64,000 nt of DNA from NCBI GenBank assembly GCA_964057225.1, contig OZ059895.1, positions 6,572,001 through 6,636,000 on the forward strand, read 5' to 3'. A program made the position numbers and the translations under genes. Shown here in pieces: positions 35,958-59,017 of this stretch (position 1 is the stretch's first letter; each line of letters begins with the position of its first letter). This stretch comes from Auanema rhodensis (lineage: Eukaryota > Nematoda > Chromadorea > Rhabditida > Rhabditidae). The notes below the pieces were generated by a model. It saw nothing but the letters and a program-made list of their open reading frames with translations, searched no databases and was not told the DNA's origin.

Positions 35958-37416
35958 AAACTCTATATCAACGATAAAGAAGGGGAGAAAGAAGAGAGAG
36001 AGAGAGCTTTTGTCCGTTAACAGAAAAAAATGAAAAGTAAAAAACTTCATAAAAAGAAGAGAAATATAGAAAAAAAGAAAAACGAGGGAATGGCTATTAA
36101 TGAAGAGATTTGAAAGAAGCAGAGAGAAATAAAGAATGATCTATAAAGGAAAGCGACAACCCAATAGATATTGTATTGGACAACGACGAAAGGACCACTA
36201 CCAACATCATCTCCTTCTACTTTCTTCTCATTCATCGTCGTCGTTGTCGTTATCGGTCTTCTTGTCGCCGTCAGTACACTCGTATACTATTGAATCTCTA
36301 CGCCTGTCTCTCCCTCTCTCTTTCTCTCTCTCTCTCTTTTTCTCTCTGAAAGGGACAAAAAAGTTTTTTCTTCACTTTTGTTGCTGCTGATCGTTGTCTT
36401 CATCGTATCACATCTTAGTGTATCTATGCTCCAACGACGTCAGAATCTGACCGACAAGCAAACGACAACCAATATGTTTTATGTATTTCTTCATAATTTA
36501 TTTGAATTTTTTAAAATTATTAATGGTTTATTTTACAAAATTATATAATACTAACTAACTAACTATATGAATAAGTATTATCAGAAAAAACTTTTTTGAT
36601 TTCTCTATCTCTCAACCATATATTCCTGTACATGTATGTTTCTATGATTATCTATACTCTCCTTCACCTCTATACTATACTACTTTGTGTAAATTATTTT
36701 TTTTATAAATTAGAGATCAAGTCTTGCTAATGATACTTCTGATGCTGCTGTCCCGTGGTTGTATGGGCCATCAGATAACGATGATACTGCCGTTTGCTGA
36801 TGATTATGATGCTGTTGCTACTATCTTTGACAGCGATTAAGACGACTGCTTGTCGTTTGACGTCGTTTTTGTCATCTTCTAGCACACATACCAAGTACCA
36901 ACCTTTTTGTCTTTCTCTTCTCTCTTTCATCATATTTCCAATTAACTTTATATTCAACCTTTCCCTTGTAAAGGTATCATAATCAAAACAGTTCGGAGCT
37001 ACGACCGGTCAAATACATAGATTGTTTCTTCATCTGATGTCATTATTGAAGAGAACAAGTGAGAGAGAGATCACGGGGCGAACCAGGTATTTCTGAACTT
37101 CTAGCAGACGTTGTACATGAAAATGACGGCAACACTGCGATACAATAAGAAAACTACGTATTTCTTTTAATTGGTTTAAAGCTTTCATTGACTATTTTTT
37201 TCTGTGTGACAACCCTGAACTTTCAATGCTAACTGGTCATCCTGACGGCACAAAAGACAATAGGCAGTCCAGCTTGTTTCTAATTGTTCACATTCAAGCA
37301 GCTATTGTTTTAAGCTTTCTATACCAACTTGCCTACGTTGTGAAGTAACGCGCAAGCCATGTTGTATGCGCTTCTAAGGTGTTTTGGTGACTACATTACC
37401 TTCTTCACTCAGTTCC

Positions 37417-37420
<4 letters not shown>

Positions 37421-37498
<78 letters not shown>
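37421..37498. repeat. Pure (CT)39 microsatellite
   Basis: An uninterrupted 78-bp CT run, the longest pure repeat in the window. A purine-rich block follows at about 37,540-37,900. Confidence 0.95.
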
Positions 37499-37501
<3 letters not shown>

Positions 37502-38056
37502 ACAGCCTCACCTTTCCTATGCAGGTATGTATATCAGTGTTTTGAAAATGAAGAAAAATGTCAATAAAAGGACATATGAGATAGTACGGCATAAGAGGAC
37601 AGAAATTGAAAGAGCCAGATTGTTAGAGAAAATTCACGAAATAGTAAACATTTTTTTGATAAAATAAAAAGTTAATAAGAAACAGAGAGTTTGTTGGTAG
37701 GACAAAAGCAAAAAGTAGAGAGAGAAAGGAAGAGAAAGAAGCAGAAGTATTACAACGTGGTGGTCGATCGAGAGAAAAGTGAGACAAATCTGAAAAAAAA
37801 AGAAACACGAATAGCGAGATTCAGAATCATGAGAAGAAGAACAGATACTGAAACATCAGTAGAAAGAGAGGAAGAAGAAGAAAAATAGAGAGAGGGAATG
37901 ATAGACAGAAACAATAAGCGATGATCCAACGACAACCCTCTATCGTTCTTCTACTATCTTATTCTTTCATATTCTTTCCTATCTGACGCTCCAAGCGATA
38001 TTGATACATCACATACTTACATACACAATTTTTTGAGTTCATTCTTCATTGTTAAA

Positions 38057-38149
38057 AGAGAGAGAGAGAAAGAGAGAGAGCGAGAGAGAGAGAGAGAGAG
38101 AAGAGATAGAGAGAAAAAATACGTAAGTATGTGTGTGTGTGTGTGTGTG
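38057..38149. repeat. (GA)n then (GT)n
   Basis: GA run at 38057-38101 and GT run at 38130-38149. Confidence 0.85.
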
Positions 38150-40700
38150 ATGATAGAGAAGCATGTTTGAAGTCATAACGTCCCATCTTGATCTTTCTAT
38201 CTTCACCATCATTATCATCATTTTATTTTTTTGAACATTTATGTATATGTATGGAACAAATAGCTTCCAATATCTTCATTCACATACATTTGCACATGCT
38301 TCTGATGTGAAATCTTATAGATCCAATCAGACGGTTTCGTTCCCACTTCTCCATCCTAACGGCTTTTCCTCAGGCCGAATCATAACGTCCGCAATACAGA
38401 TTGGAGCAAAAGTGCTTTTCACACTTACATTTCCTCTCTGTGTTCATTTTTTTCTTTTTCTTCAAGTCTTCTGTTTCGTTTACGATCGGATTTAGTAACT
38501 TGGAAGCCATTCACGTCATAGCATCATGTTCTTTCATATACTTTCCTAATATTCATGACACTTCATATCCTGTTTTATTCATTTTTTTTCTTTTTCTCTC
38601 CTCTTTATCACAAAAATTTTCTTTTCTTTCCCTCATTTTCTAATGTTGATTGTCAAAGCATTTTCTTATTGATTTTATTTGTATCTTTCTATTGTTTTTC
38701 TCAGTTATCTTCTATTGATTTTTCATATTGTTCCATTCTATTGTTCTTTTTTAACAATTAGCCTTTATATTTTACGTGAAATGTTACGTGAACTGTCGAA
38801 GCATCATCATCATCATCATTTTTCTTAAGTGCAAACATTGAGAACGGTTGTGTCCACCTATCTAGCCTATACTCTTAGTCTTCTCTATCTCTGTATCCCT
38901 TGTTCTCTCTTTTTCCCTCTCATTTTCCTTTTCTTTTCTTATATTCCTATCTCTTTATCTCTATTCCTCTCATTTTTTCTCTCCCTCACTCGCTCATCCT
39001 CACACGTTTTGTCCGCCCTCGCACGTCGTCGGACTGATGATCAGCCCCCCGAGGGCTCTTCCTTCATACCCCTCCTTCTCACCCTTCTTCCATACTCCCC
39101 CCCTCCTCTATCGTCATCCTCATTTTGTCCTCTTTATGTCTTCTTCTCATCTTCTTTTTTTCACAAACCAAGCCTCACATATCCATCTGAAACCTATTTG
39201 AACTTCAACATTGCAACTTGACCGTGATTTCAACTCACAATTTAGCTTAATCCTCACTTTTTTGTTCCATTAATGCTTTTGATTTTTTTCATTTGAATTA
39301 ATCTCAAAATTTTGTCACCCATTGGGATATTTCCGTTTATGTTCTTGTGTAAGCTGAAAAACTTTTCCGTTCTACCACCAAACTTCATCAGATAGCTATG
39401 CAATTTCAGATGTCGTTTTCATCTTTGATTTCTTTTCTTATTCAAGTTTGAACTCATCTTTTCAAGTTTTACGCAACTTTAGCCATGCTTGTAGTTTATT
39501 GTAAAAATAATCACCTGGCTTCTCAGAATAGAATCTATGTTCTATTCTTGCATATCCCCTCCGACAACTTGACGGCGATTTCACCCTGCTCCGTCATTAT
39601 TCTCCTCCCCCACCCCTCCGTCTTCTCTCTCTATCTTTTACCTCTCTTCCTCTCCTTTTATTTCTAATCATATTTCTGTTTTTCTCTGACCCTCTATGTG
39701 ATTCTCTCCTTTTCTGTTTCTTCTCTTTCCATATTAGTTCAATTCTTCTTATTTGAAAAGCTCAATATCTTCACGTTTGTTTCTTACATGCCATCAGACG
39801 ACGTGTCAAATGAGTAGACTTTGCTCATCTCGAACTCATCTGAATCGTAGAAATTTGAGACGATATTGAGAAAAGATGCAGCATCCGTGGCAGCGATCAG
39901 CTTGCTCTTCCCGAAGTGAGCTTTGCGTTAGAGATGAAAGAAGTACCATGACGTTAGTAAGAGTAATAGTTCAGCTTCATGAATGGATAATGCTGCTTCT
40001 TTTCTACTTCTGATTGATATAGCTTTTCCTTCTACCTAGTTCAGTAATCTTCCAGTATGCCGTCCTAAGCTTCAGCTATATGAAATCGTTTTGTGTGACC
40101 TGATGGTCTATTAGTTGAATCTCTGGCTTCAGCTCCTGATTCGATCTCTGATTCTTCTATCTGTTATCTGTTGTCAAAATTTCCTTTATATGATTACAAG
40201 CTTTTCAACTCCTAGAACTCCTCCCCTTTGACTAACCAGCAAGCCAGCAATAGAGCAGCAGCCAAGTATAGAGCCTTCACTTGCGGCAGTCCTCATGTTT
40301 CCATGGCAGCTGATAGCCGACTTGCCTTATATCATCCGACCTTTTTTCCATTTTCAACCTTCTCTTCCCCTTTATTTCCTTCTCTTAATCATTTTAAACA
40401 TTGATGGAAATGATTTTTCTTTTTTCTCTGTTTCCCTAGCCATCATACTTATCCTTTTTCGCTTTTTCATGCACTCCATACTCTAGCTTTTCATTCTTCC
40501 TCCTCCACAACCTACTCTCTTTCTCCTTTTCTCCTTCTTTTTTCAATATTTCCTTTTTCTTTCTTTTTTTATATTTTGAGATATAAGCTGGTGTTGAAGC
40601 ACTTGCTACCTTCATCTCTTACCAATACTCCCCATTTTACTCCAAAAAACGCTCAACACTTCATAGTATCTATATAGCTCACACACCCTATAGTTCCTAT

Positions 40701-40712
40701 CTTTCTCTCTCT

Positions 40713-40758
<46 letters not shown>
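40701..40758. repeat. (CT)n microsatellite
   Basis: 58-bp CT tract with few interruptions. Confidence 0.9.
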
Positions 40759-40763
<5 letters not shown>

Positions 40764-42115
40764 AGTTTCATTTCTCGCTTTCCCTCTTAGCAGTTTTAAC
40801 TATTTTTTGATTGTTTCACATAATATTAGGTGTTTCTATCACAGATTTGAATGATTATTCTGATTATCTTTTCCTCCCTCTATATTTCTCTTTTTTATTT
40901 TCGCTCACTCATTCTCTGTTTCATCCTTTCTATATATTTCTCAAGATTCATCTTAATTTAAATTATTACGTATATTAAGTCTCGCTCTATTGCTCAGATT
41001 GTGCTCTATTTCTAATAAGATCTCACCTGAGAGCAAACTTAGCTCCCAAACATGACCAAAGAGTCGGAATGAGTTAGCTAGTTGGAGAGACGGAGAGAGA
41101 GCAAGCAATGTTGAAAAGGAAGAGAGAGAGGGGTGGAGTAGGAAGAGAGAAAAGAGTGCCGACTGAATCGAAACAGCCGCACTCGTTCCCGCGAGTCTCT
41201 CCTACTAGGCTCCAGTTGGGTTCCGGCTTCCAGTCCCCACAAGGTTCATGCTTCGAAGTCTCCGTGTTTGAGCCTTCAGCTAGTCCTAGTCTATTCTGTT
41301 CCATTCATCGTTTTGCCTGTTTATGTCTGTTTTTTCTCGTCCATCACCTAAGCATTGCTCAATGTTTGTGATGTCTTTGTACTCACTCATCCAGTATAAC
41401 TCAACTCTTCTGTTATCTTGTTTAACTGACAATGTGACTCGGAGATTTTTCGAAAAGAACATGATATCATACACATCAATATCCACTACAACATCCTTTT
41501 CTCATCATCTTCATCATCATCAACGTCTTCTTCTTCTTCTTCTTCAGCAGCATAGGCCTCATTTGTCCTAACCCTTCCCTTTTCTCTACGTTGCCCCCTA
41601 CACCACCACGACATACACAACGTCTTTCCCACCTCTACTGCCCCCCCCACCCCATCCCCATCCACCATTCCATCTTGTCGTTCTTGGCGACACATACACG
41701 TTGTCATCATCTTGGACGTCGTTGTGTCTTTATAAATCCCCCTCTTTCTCTCTCTAATTCTCTCTCATTCTCTTTCTTTCTCTTTTAAATATTTCTCGAA
41801 TCAGAAGCATGAACAGTAACTATATTACTTTATCAGATTATTGTGCTCATTTCTAACCACAGCTTTAACGAATTCCTTATCAAACAACTTCTTCTCAATT
41901 TCATATTTTCTCCGCCTTTCATTTTAAATGTTTCTTGACAGTGTCGTTTGTTCACTTCTTATCTATGGGATGCTTATTGATCTTAAACATTTCGCTTTTT
42001 CTTGTCGTTCCTCGTTATATGATGCTTGCTCTCTATGTGTATCCTGGACTCTAGTCTCACGTAATTTCACGTATATTTTTCCAGTTTGGAAGGAAAGTGG
42101 TTTGGAAGACAGACT

Positions 42116-52953
<10,838 letters not shown>

Positions 52954-53761
52954 GTAGCAAGGGCGCCGATTGGCGGCAACTGGTGGCACGTTTGAGGGTT
53001 TGACGCCAATTGGTGCCCTGTGTACCCAGCCTAGCTCATCTTTTTTCATTTTTTTTTGCATCAGGCAGAGCTATTCCTCGTTCTTAAGCGATATCTTTTC
53101 AAAGTCCATCCTCAGAAACGGCTAATTTCCATGCGCACCACAAAAACACGGTTTATCAAAATTTGAGTTTTTCCTTTCGATTCCCCGGTTTTTATGCGAT
53201 CCCGATTCTGTTTAAAACATCTATAAACAAAACATTATTACAAATATATAAATAAAGTTCGATACTATACGAATATATTATATATAATATAAATATATAT
53301 ATGATTGTGCTCTATAAATAAGTATCACAGAGTAATTATGATTTATCCCAATCCCCCAATCCTACTGTTTTTCCTCATAGGTGACCTCAAAAGTAGTTAA
53401 CGTTAATTCACGCTTAGAATGATTCTTTTTTCCAATTTTATATGCAATGTGTGAAATGATATCAGATGTGTAACAATAAAATTTTATTGTTTATCATGCT
53501 GAAAATTGAGGTATTTGTTACAGACAGATGATTTATCTATTAATCGATAAAGACGTCATAAAAAGATGAGATGCATATTCAAATGTTTAAAAAATGATAT
53601 ACAACTATTTGCGAGAATAGGTAGCCATTAAAAAACCGGGTTAAACTCTATATAAGTATGATACCCCGTGTCATTCAATCATACCAAACAATAAAATGAC
53701 CAAGTCAGTTATATAAGATATGACTACACGAACCGTCTATGATTTACAAGTATATTGTTCA
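52954..53761. other. Convergent 3' flank of mef-2 (+) and gei-17 (-)
   Basis: Holds both 3' UTRs. AATAAA at 53251-53256 serves mef-2. At 53475-53488 the 14-bp palindrome AATAAAATTTTATT supplies a poly(A) hexamer to each strand. A TA-rich run lies at about 53265-53305. Confidence 0.6.
53475..53488. terminator. Bidirectional poly(A) signal palindrome
   Basis: AATAAAATTTTATT is its own reverse complement. It lies 522 nt beyond the mef-2 stop and 274 nt beyond the gei-17 stop, between two convergent genes. Confidence 0.5.
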
Positions 53762-56760
53762 TTATTTATTCCGAAAATCAGGGGCATAGCTTGGATCATT
53801 CTGCAAACTCTGCAACGCCTGAAGAGGAGAAGCTCATTCATTGAAAAAGGTAAGAGGTACCAACCTGGGCCAAGTTCATTCGACCGGTATCGTATCGTTC
53901 TGAGGGAGGAGGAGGAGGAGGCTGAGGTGGAGCTCGATACCCATATGCTGATGGAAACTGCTGCTGCCTACCTATGAAACTGTTAGGCGGTGGTACATGC
54001 TGAAAACTCATGCTGTTGGGAGGCATTCCGGTGCCGTTAGACCAAATCCCCGGTAATCTATTCATCTATAAAAATAAACATCAAACTACAATGATCTACG
54101 AAAATGTACCGCATTCTGGCCGGGCATCCCAAAAAAATTGTTAGGGGCATTGACTTGGGTCATACGAAACATGGGTTGTTCAAATGTCATATTCAGCCTA
54201 TGAGGTGGAATTGAATTTCCTCCCATCGTAGGAGCCGCCGTTACTGCTGGCGGCATGGGGGGAGGTAAGGGAACAGATGATGAGTGTGGTGCTGAAACTG
54301 GTTGAACAATTTGCCGTACAGGAAATTTACTCTGAAATATCAAAAAATATTTAATTCGCAGATAACACACGACATACAGATGACATAGGAATGTTATTCG
54401 GATTACTGGGACCTGGAATAATGCTCTGAGAAATTGTTGGACGTTGAACTGGTCGTGGAGGAGTATCATCCAATATTATTACGGAATTATCAGAACTACA
54501 TGGACTGCTGGGATAATTCTGCTTGCTGGGCTCGATTGCTGACATGATGGCGACAGAATTTTGTACTGCTCTCTGCATATCTACGTCATCATCATCGGAA
54601 TCACTTAACGCTGTAAGATCACGATAAATAAATTAAATAAAAAATTAAATTCTTACTAATGATATCATCTTCGGGTTTTGGTTTAGAAACTACAGTTGGA
54701 TTAGTAACAGAAATTGGTTTGTGATTAGTTTTGGTTGAAGTACTGGGACCCTCAAGAGATACAATATCTTCAGCGTTATCATCGCTACTAGATAAATCCT
54801 GAACCTGAAAGAAAAATAACAGTTAGTAAATAGCTGATAAATTCAACAAACCTCTTCCTTTATAGTTCGATAACCGCCATCACGAAGAAGTTCAACTTCC
54901 GTAACATTCCTGTCTACAGAATTCAATACATCCTCAAAATACCTAAGACATCTAACAGTAAATTAAAGTAATTGGGAAGGAAAAAAACCCGTCAATAATC
55001 AAATTATTATAATGACATGGACCGGAACAAACAGCACATTTCCATGTTGGTCTTTTCTCGTTCATATCCAAAAACAATTTCAAGTCAAAACATTGAAGAT
55101 GAGTACATTCTCGTCCTCGAGCTGGCAAAATCATTCTAATTTTGCCCAACTGAAATGTAAACTTTCAAAAAAAGAGAAAAAAACTTCAAACATACCGGAC
55201 AAAGTAAGCTCACTTTAATTTGTGATAGTGAGATACCATCATCATCGCCTGATAGCCTTCGAATAATAGTCTGTTTCGTAATTTCACTAGTCTAAAATAC
55301 ATTAAATTAAAATAATACACAACTAAGAAACAATAGCTCGTCATTTTTAAAAGAAAGTAAATAAATAAATATCTTTGAATTATACAATATCTAATGGGTT
55401 AATAAGAAATATATAAAAATAAAAATTAATAATATCTAAAAATATCTTACCAGTCGAACTGCACTATTCTCATTGGCACGATCAAATAAAATTTGTGATG
55501 TAACACGGCGAACCTAAAGTAAAATTAATATGTATGACACATTAAAATCTAGTTTACTTTATAAATTCCACAAGCCCATGTCCTTCGATCTGCACTCCAT
55601 TCAACTGATAATCTGAAAAAAACATGTTTAATTTCGATAGAAAAATTGCTTTTAAATATTCAAAATTATGAAAGAAAAGAACTAACGTATGAGGAACATT
55701 TATAGGTCTAGGAGGGCAGCAATATTGAGTTATATTCACAGGCCTTGAAGGCCTTTTAGGTTCAGCATTGGGTTTATTGGTGGGAATTACATTCTAAATT
55801 ATGTTTTATAAACATCAACCAAAAACAAATATACCGGTAAGACAACTACTTGATCATCTAATCTAACAAAGCAATTAAGGGGAAAATCATCAACTTGTTC
55901 TTGGGCTTGATAATCTCCCGTAATATTGAAAAACCTGAAAAAACAATTTTACAATCTTTCGAGGGAAAAAAATAACCTGAGCTGTAACTCCAGTCGGGGA
56001 AGGTCTTTTTCCCGTTTATCCTTGAATTCAAGTATGTCTGAAGCACTGAGACCAAAAGATATTAAATTTTTAACCTGAAAATTCCAAGGTTTCCTTGAAA
56101 ATATAAAAATCAGTACAGTTTTTATCGCTCCCATTAGAGGGGGAAGCTCAACAGGCTCCACAAGGGTTGCAATTAGATCATAAAATGGTAGTACCATCGG
56201 CCTAAGACCTTTCACCAGACGAAGCTAAAGCGACAAATTATAAACAACTAAAATTTCAATATGCAACCGAGTTCTGTTTGGGAGGCATTACATTGTGATT
56301 ATAATTTTGGGTAGGAGCTGTATATCCATTGTTCATTCGTCTGGACATAAAATAAAATAAAATAATCTTTTCTAACTCAAACGATATATATAAAGCAAAA
56401 ACTAAAACTAACTGAACAAGCTGCTGAGGGTAGGGAGCAGGTCGCGCAGGGGCAGCTCGTCTCATTAAGTCATCAACCTATCCACATTTTGAATTTCTCA
56501 GTTGTGAAAAACTCACAAACTTACCGTTGATACAAATTTCAGTTGAGAAGTAGGAGAATGTAATAAACTAACACACCGGTGAATAAGTTCTTGCTTTTTA
56601 CCCAATTTTGGCAAATTAAAAACTATTAATATGGACTGTAGTTCGTTTACCCGCAATCCAGATACTAAACTCTAAAAAAAAATTAAAAGGGTTAGCATAA
56701 AGAATGTTGCCGAGTTAGTCGCACTTCATATTTCAGTAAATCCGCTCGTGATAGTGACAT
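53762..56760 (-). CDS. gei-17: PIAS-family SUMO E3 ligase
   Basis: Promotes transfer of SUMO from UBC9 to nuclear targets. Exons (minus): 56725-56760, 56525-56671, 56413-56477, 56268-56340, 56117-56224, 55977-56074, 55835-55934, 55687-55793, 55558-55612, 55451-55513, 55196-55291, 54989-55149, 54852-54951, 54657-54804, 54378-54610, 54110-54331, 53865-54065, 53762-53818; 689 residues. Seen: SAP-like N-terminus (SLVSGLRVNELQSIL), PINIT domain (LPFYDLIATLVEP, EPKRPSRPVNIT), SP-RING with VSLLCP, CTHLQCFD and WKCAVC (Cys331, His333, Cys354, Cys357) followed by LIIDG, then a SUMO-interacting motif NSVIILDD (about 494-501), and a Pro-rich tail with a run of prolines. A possible acceptor AATTTTAAG lies about 43 nt before the ATG. 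nduf-7 ends 323 nt upstream on the same strand. Confidence 0.96.
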
Positions 56761-57082
56761 CGAAAAGGCTCAGAGGTGTGAAGAGTTCGAAACTCCACAG
56801 ACCTTAAAATTTTGACAACTACCTCCAATATCCTGTAAGCAAGGTTAGATACTTAAACACAAAGAAAAGCGAGCGCTAAGTGGATTGCATGTATATAAGG
56901 TAATAATAAAAATGTACATATACAGAAATTAGAAACGCTGTTAATTCCTCCTCGTGGAGAACTCAACGTGGTCACATAGGCCATGTGAAATTTGAATTAA
57001 GAACAAACAAAACCAATAAACATTTATGATTTATATTTACTAATTGGCTAACAAACTATCGAACACCAAAGTTTCATATTTT
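56761..57082 (-). other. Spacer between nduf-7 and gei-17
   Basis: 322 nt with no coding sequence. An acceptor TCAAAATTTTAAG (minus, ending at 56803) gives about 280 nt between the nduf-7 stop and the presumed gei-17 leader site, which fits an operon spacer. A clear AATAAA for nduf-7 is not visible. Confidence 0.4.
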
Positions 57083-58412
57083 CTATCTTCTGTACCAAAG
57101 TTGAGCTTCTCTCTTTCTCTTAATTTTCTTCTGAAGCTGAAGAACTCCATATAGAAGAGCCTGCAATAATATATATCTCTAAAATATATTGAGAAATTAA
57201 AAAAACCTCAGCAGTTGGTGGACATCCTGGAACGTAAATATCAACGGGAATAATACGATCACATCCTCTCACAACTGAATAAGCATAGTGATAATAGCCA
57301 CCACCGTTAGCACAGGATCCCATAGAGATAACCCATCTGAAGCAGTATGATGTTAAAGATATCTGCTTGACTGAAATGTCTCGTGATTCGAGTACTGCTA
57401 ATGGGAACGTGATAGGAAATTATTTAAACCCAAATTATTTTAGGTTGAGCGCTCAGAAGGACCTCGCGGGTAATCGATAATATTGATTGGGCCGCTGTGA
57501 CGTCATAACAGCTGCATCAAAAAACCAAAAAAGTATCCTGAATAGCAGAAACTAGATTTCATCTAGACATACCGTCCAAGATTCATAAATTATGAATTAT
57601 TTGTAATAAGTGACAAATAAATGACCAATACACAATGAGCGAGAAAAGGTTAAAGCTGTTAACTAACTGAGAGAAGAAGGAAGTGAGATTTAATTTGCAA
57701 AAATTTAAATCAAAATATTCTTTAAGGATGTACTTTTTGAATGATTAATCGCCTTTACATTGTATATCATTCAAAATGCCAAAAATTTTAAATCTGTCAA
57801 ATCGCGCCAAAAGGGTCAGAACACGTGTGACGTCATTTTCATGGAATAGTACTCCATTCGTGGATATATATATTTGTTTATACGTACTTAGCCTCTGGCA
57901 TTTGATCATAAATTCTGCGTAAAGCAGGAGCCATCTTGTTGGTAACTGTACCCGCAACAAAAATAAGATCAGCCTATATGTATAAATATATAAATAATAT
58001 ACTTCATAAATTGAAACCTGTCTTGGAGAAGCACGGAAAACGACTCCATAACGATCCATATCATATCTTGGAGCAGCGAAATGCATCATTTCTACAGCAC
58101 AACAAGCAAGACCTAAACACCAGAGTATAAAAATACAAATAATTAATTTACCGAAGGTAAGTGGCCAAAGGGAACCACGCTGAGCAAGGTTCATAACATC
58201 ATCAAGACGAGCAAGGGCATATTCTCCACTAGATGAAGATTCCAAGAAAGGTGTTCCTTAATATATCTTGTTATAACTCTCAAATAATGTATAGACGTAC
58301 CTGTTTTTCCAATTCCCTTTGGAGCTTCACTGGTACTAGGAAGAGTTGGAGTGGCTGAAGCCAACCCACGAATTGGAGAAACGAAAACAGCGCGACGAAG
58401 CGCTGACAACAT
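57083..58412 (-). CDS. nduf-7: NADH:ubiquinone oxidoreductase core subunit S7 (complex I, N2 cluster)
   Basis: Mitochondrial complex I subunit (NuoB/PSST) that holds the terminal 4Fe-4S cluster N2 next to the quinone site. Exons (minus): 58301-58412, 58152-58256, 58018-58112, 57888-57973, 57207-57336, 57083-57160; 201 residues. Seen: an Arg/Ser/Ala-rich mitochondrial presequence, then [20 protein letters not shown] with Cys76 and Cys77, [12 protein letters not shown] with Cys141 and [13 protein letters not shown] with Cys171; these four are the N2 ligands. The end KIKR...QLWYRR matches the mammalian protein. The fifth intron (57337-57887, 551 nt) is ten times the usual size here and holds two CRE palindromes. 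Divergent from gld-4 across 605 nt. Confidence 0.97.
57498..57505. promoter_or_regulatory. CRE palindrome in nduf-7 intron 5 (first of two)
   Basis: TGACGTCA with CAGCTG-type E-box sequence a few bases away. The second copy is at 57828-57835. Confidence 0.45.
57828..57835. promoter_or_regulatory. CRE palindrome fused to an E-box, nduf-7 intron 5
   Basis: CACGTGTGACGTCA joins a CACGTG E-box and TGACGTCA, 53 nt inside the intron from its 5' splice site. Possible intragenic promoter or enhancer for gei-17 or nduf-7. No expression evidence can be read from sequence. Confidence 0.45.
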
Positions 58413-59017
58413 TCCTTAAAATTATTTTAATTCTACTTGAAGAAACAGTATTTTCATTACAATTCAAAGCATTCAAAAAAAATTTTAAAGACTGAAGTAG
58501 ATGAGCAATTATATTGATGAGAATAAAATATTTTAGAAAATATTTGTTTATTACTTTTTATTAACTTACTTAAATTTATTAATATATATAATTTTAAAAA
58601 AATTCTACTTCGTAGTATTAAAAAAATTAAAATAGCTATTCGCAATGTGCGCACAAACGTTGTATTTGCTGAATATACACTATAGCAGATGCCATGAAGC
58701 AGTTGCTTCAAAAAAAAAAAGTTGTAACCACTTCAATTCATATTTCATTATTATATTATTATAATACGAAAAATTAAAATAAATAACAAGTTTAAATATA
58801 TCTCCGCTCAAATAGGTTGGGAGACATCTGTTTTGTTTTTACAAATGACGGCCGTTCTTTGCGTTTTCTCGTGGCAACTTATTCCCGCTCTTCCTTTAAT
58901 TTCTACACTTATATCATAATCTTTCTGGATTTATTTTTCTCTATTGATATAGTCTTATTTTTATCTGTTGATAAAACTTCAAATATATTATTATTATTAT
59001 GAGTTTCTTGTATTCAG
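58413..59017. other. Divergent promoter region of nduf-7 (-) and gld-4 (+)
   Basis: 605 nt, AT-rich, with no open frame of interest. It contains TTTTAAG (minus) two nt before the nduf-7 ATG and a T-rich acceptor ending at 59017 for gld-4, both consistent with spliced-leader addition. Confidence 0.5.
59005..59017 (+). promoter_or_regulatory. Probable trans-splice acceptor of gld-4
   Basis: TTCTTGTATTCAG ends immediately before the ATG. No donor-bearing upstream exon is evident, and leader addition right at the start codon is common in nematodes. Confidence 0.55.

Larger units (their letters stand above)
23731..42082. other. 18-kb gene-free, pyrimidine-rich region upstream of mef-2
   Basis: No exon with conserved content was found on either strand. 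The plus strand is strongly C+T-rich for kilobases (for example 29.0-30.9, 33.5-35.3, 38.6-41.0 kb). It is peppered with (CT)n, (GA)n, TA, CAT/GATGAT and CTG-type repeats. The many open frames are Ser/Leu/Phe-rich or Arg/Glu-rich readings of these repeats. It is probably the regulatory domain or a very long 5' untranslated intron of mef-2, whose first coding exon begins behind a good acceptor at 42082. Confidence 0.5.

Noticed and set aside
56780-56800. T-loop-like GAGTTCGAAACTC suggesting a tRNA
   Set aside because: No acceptor stem, anticodon arm or A box around it.
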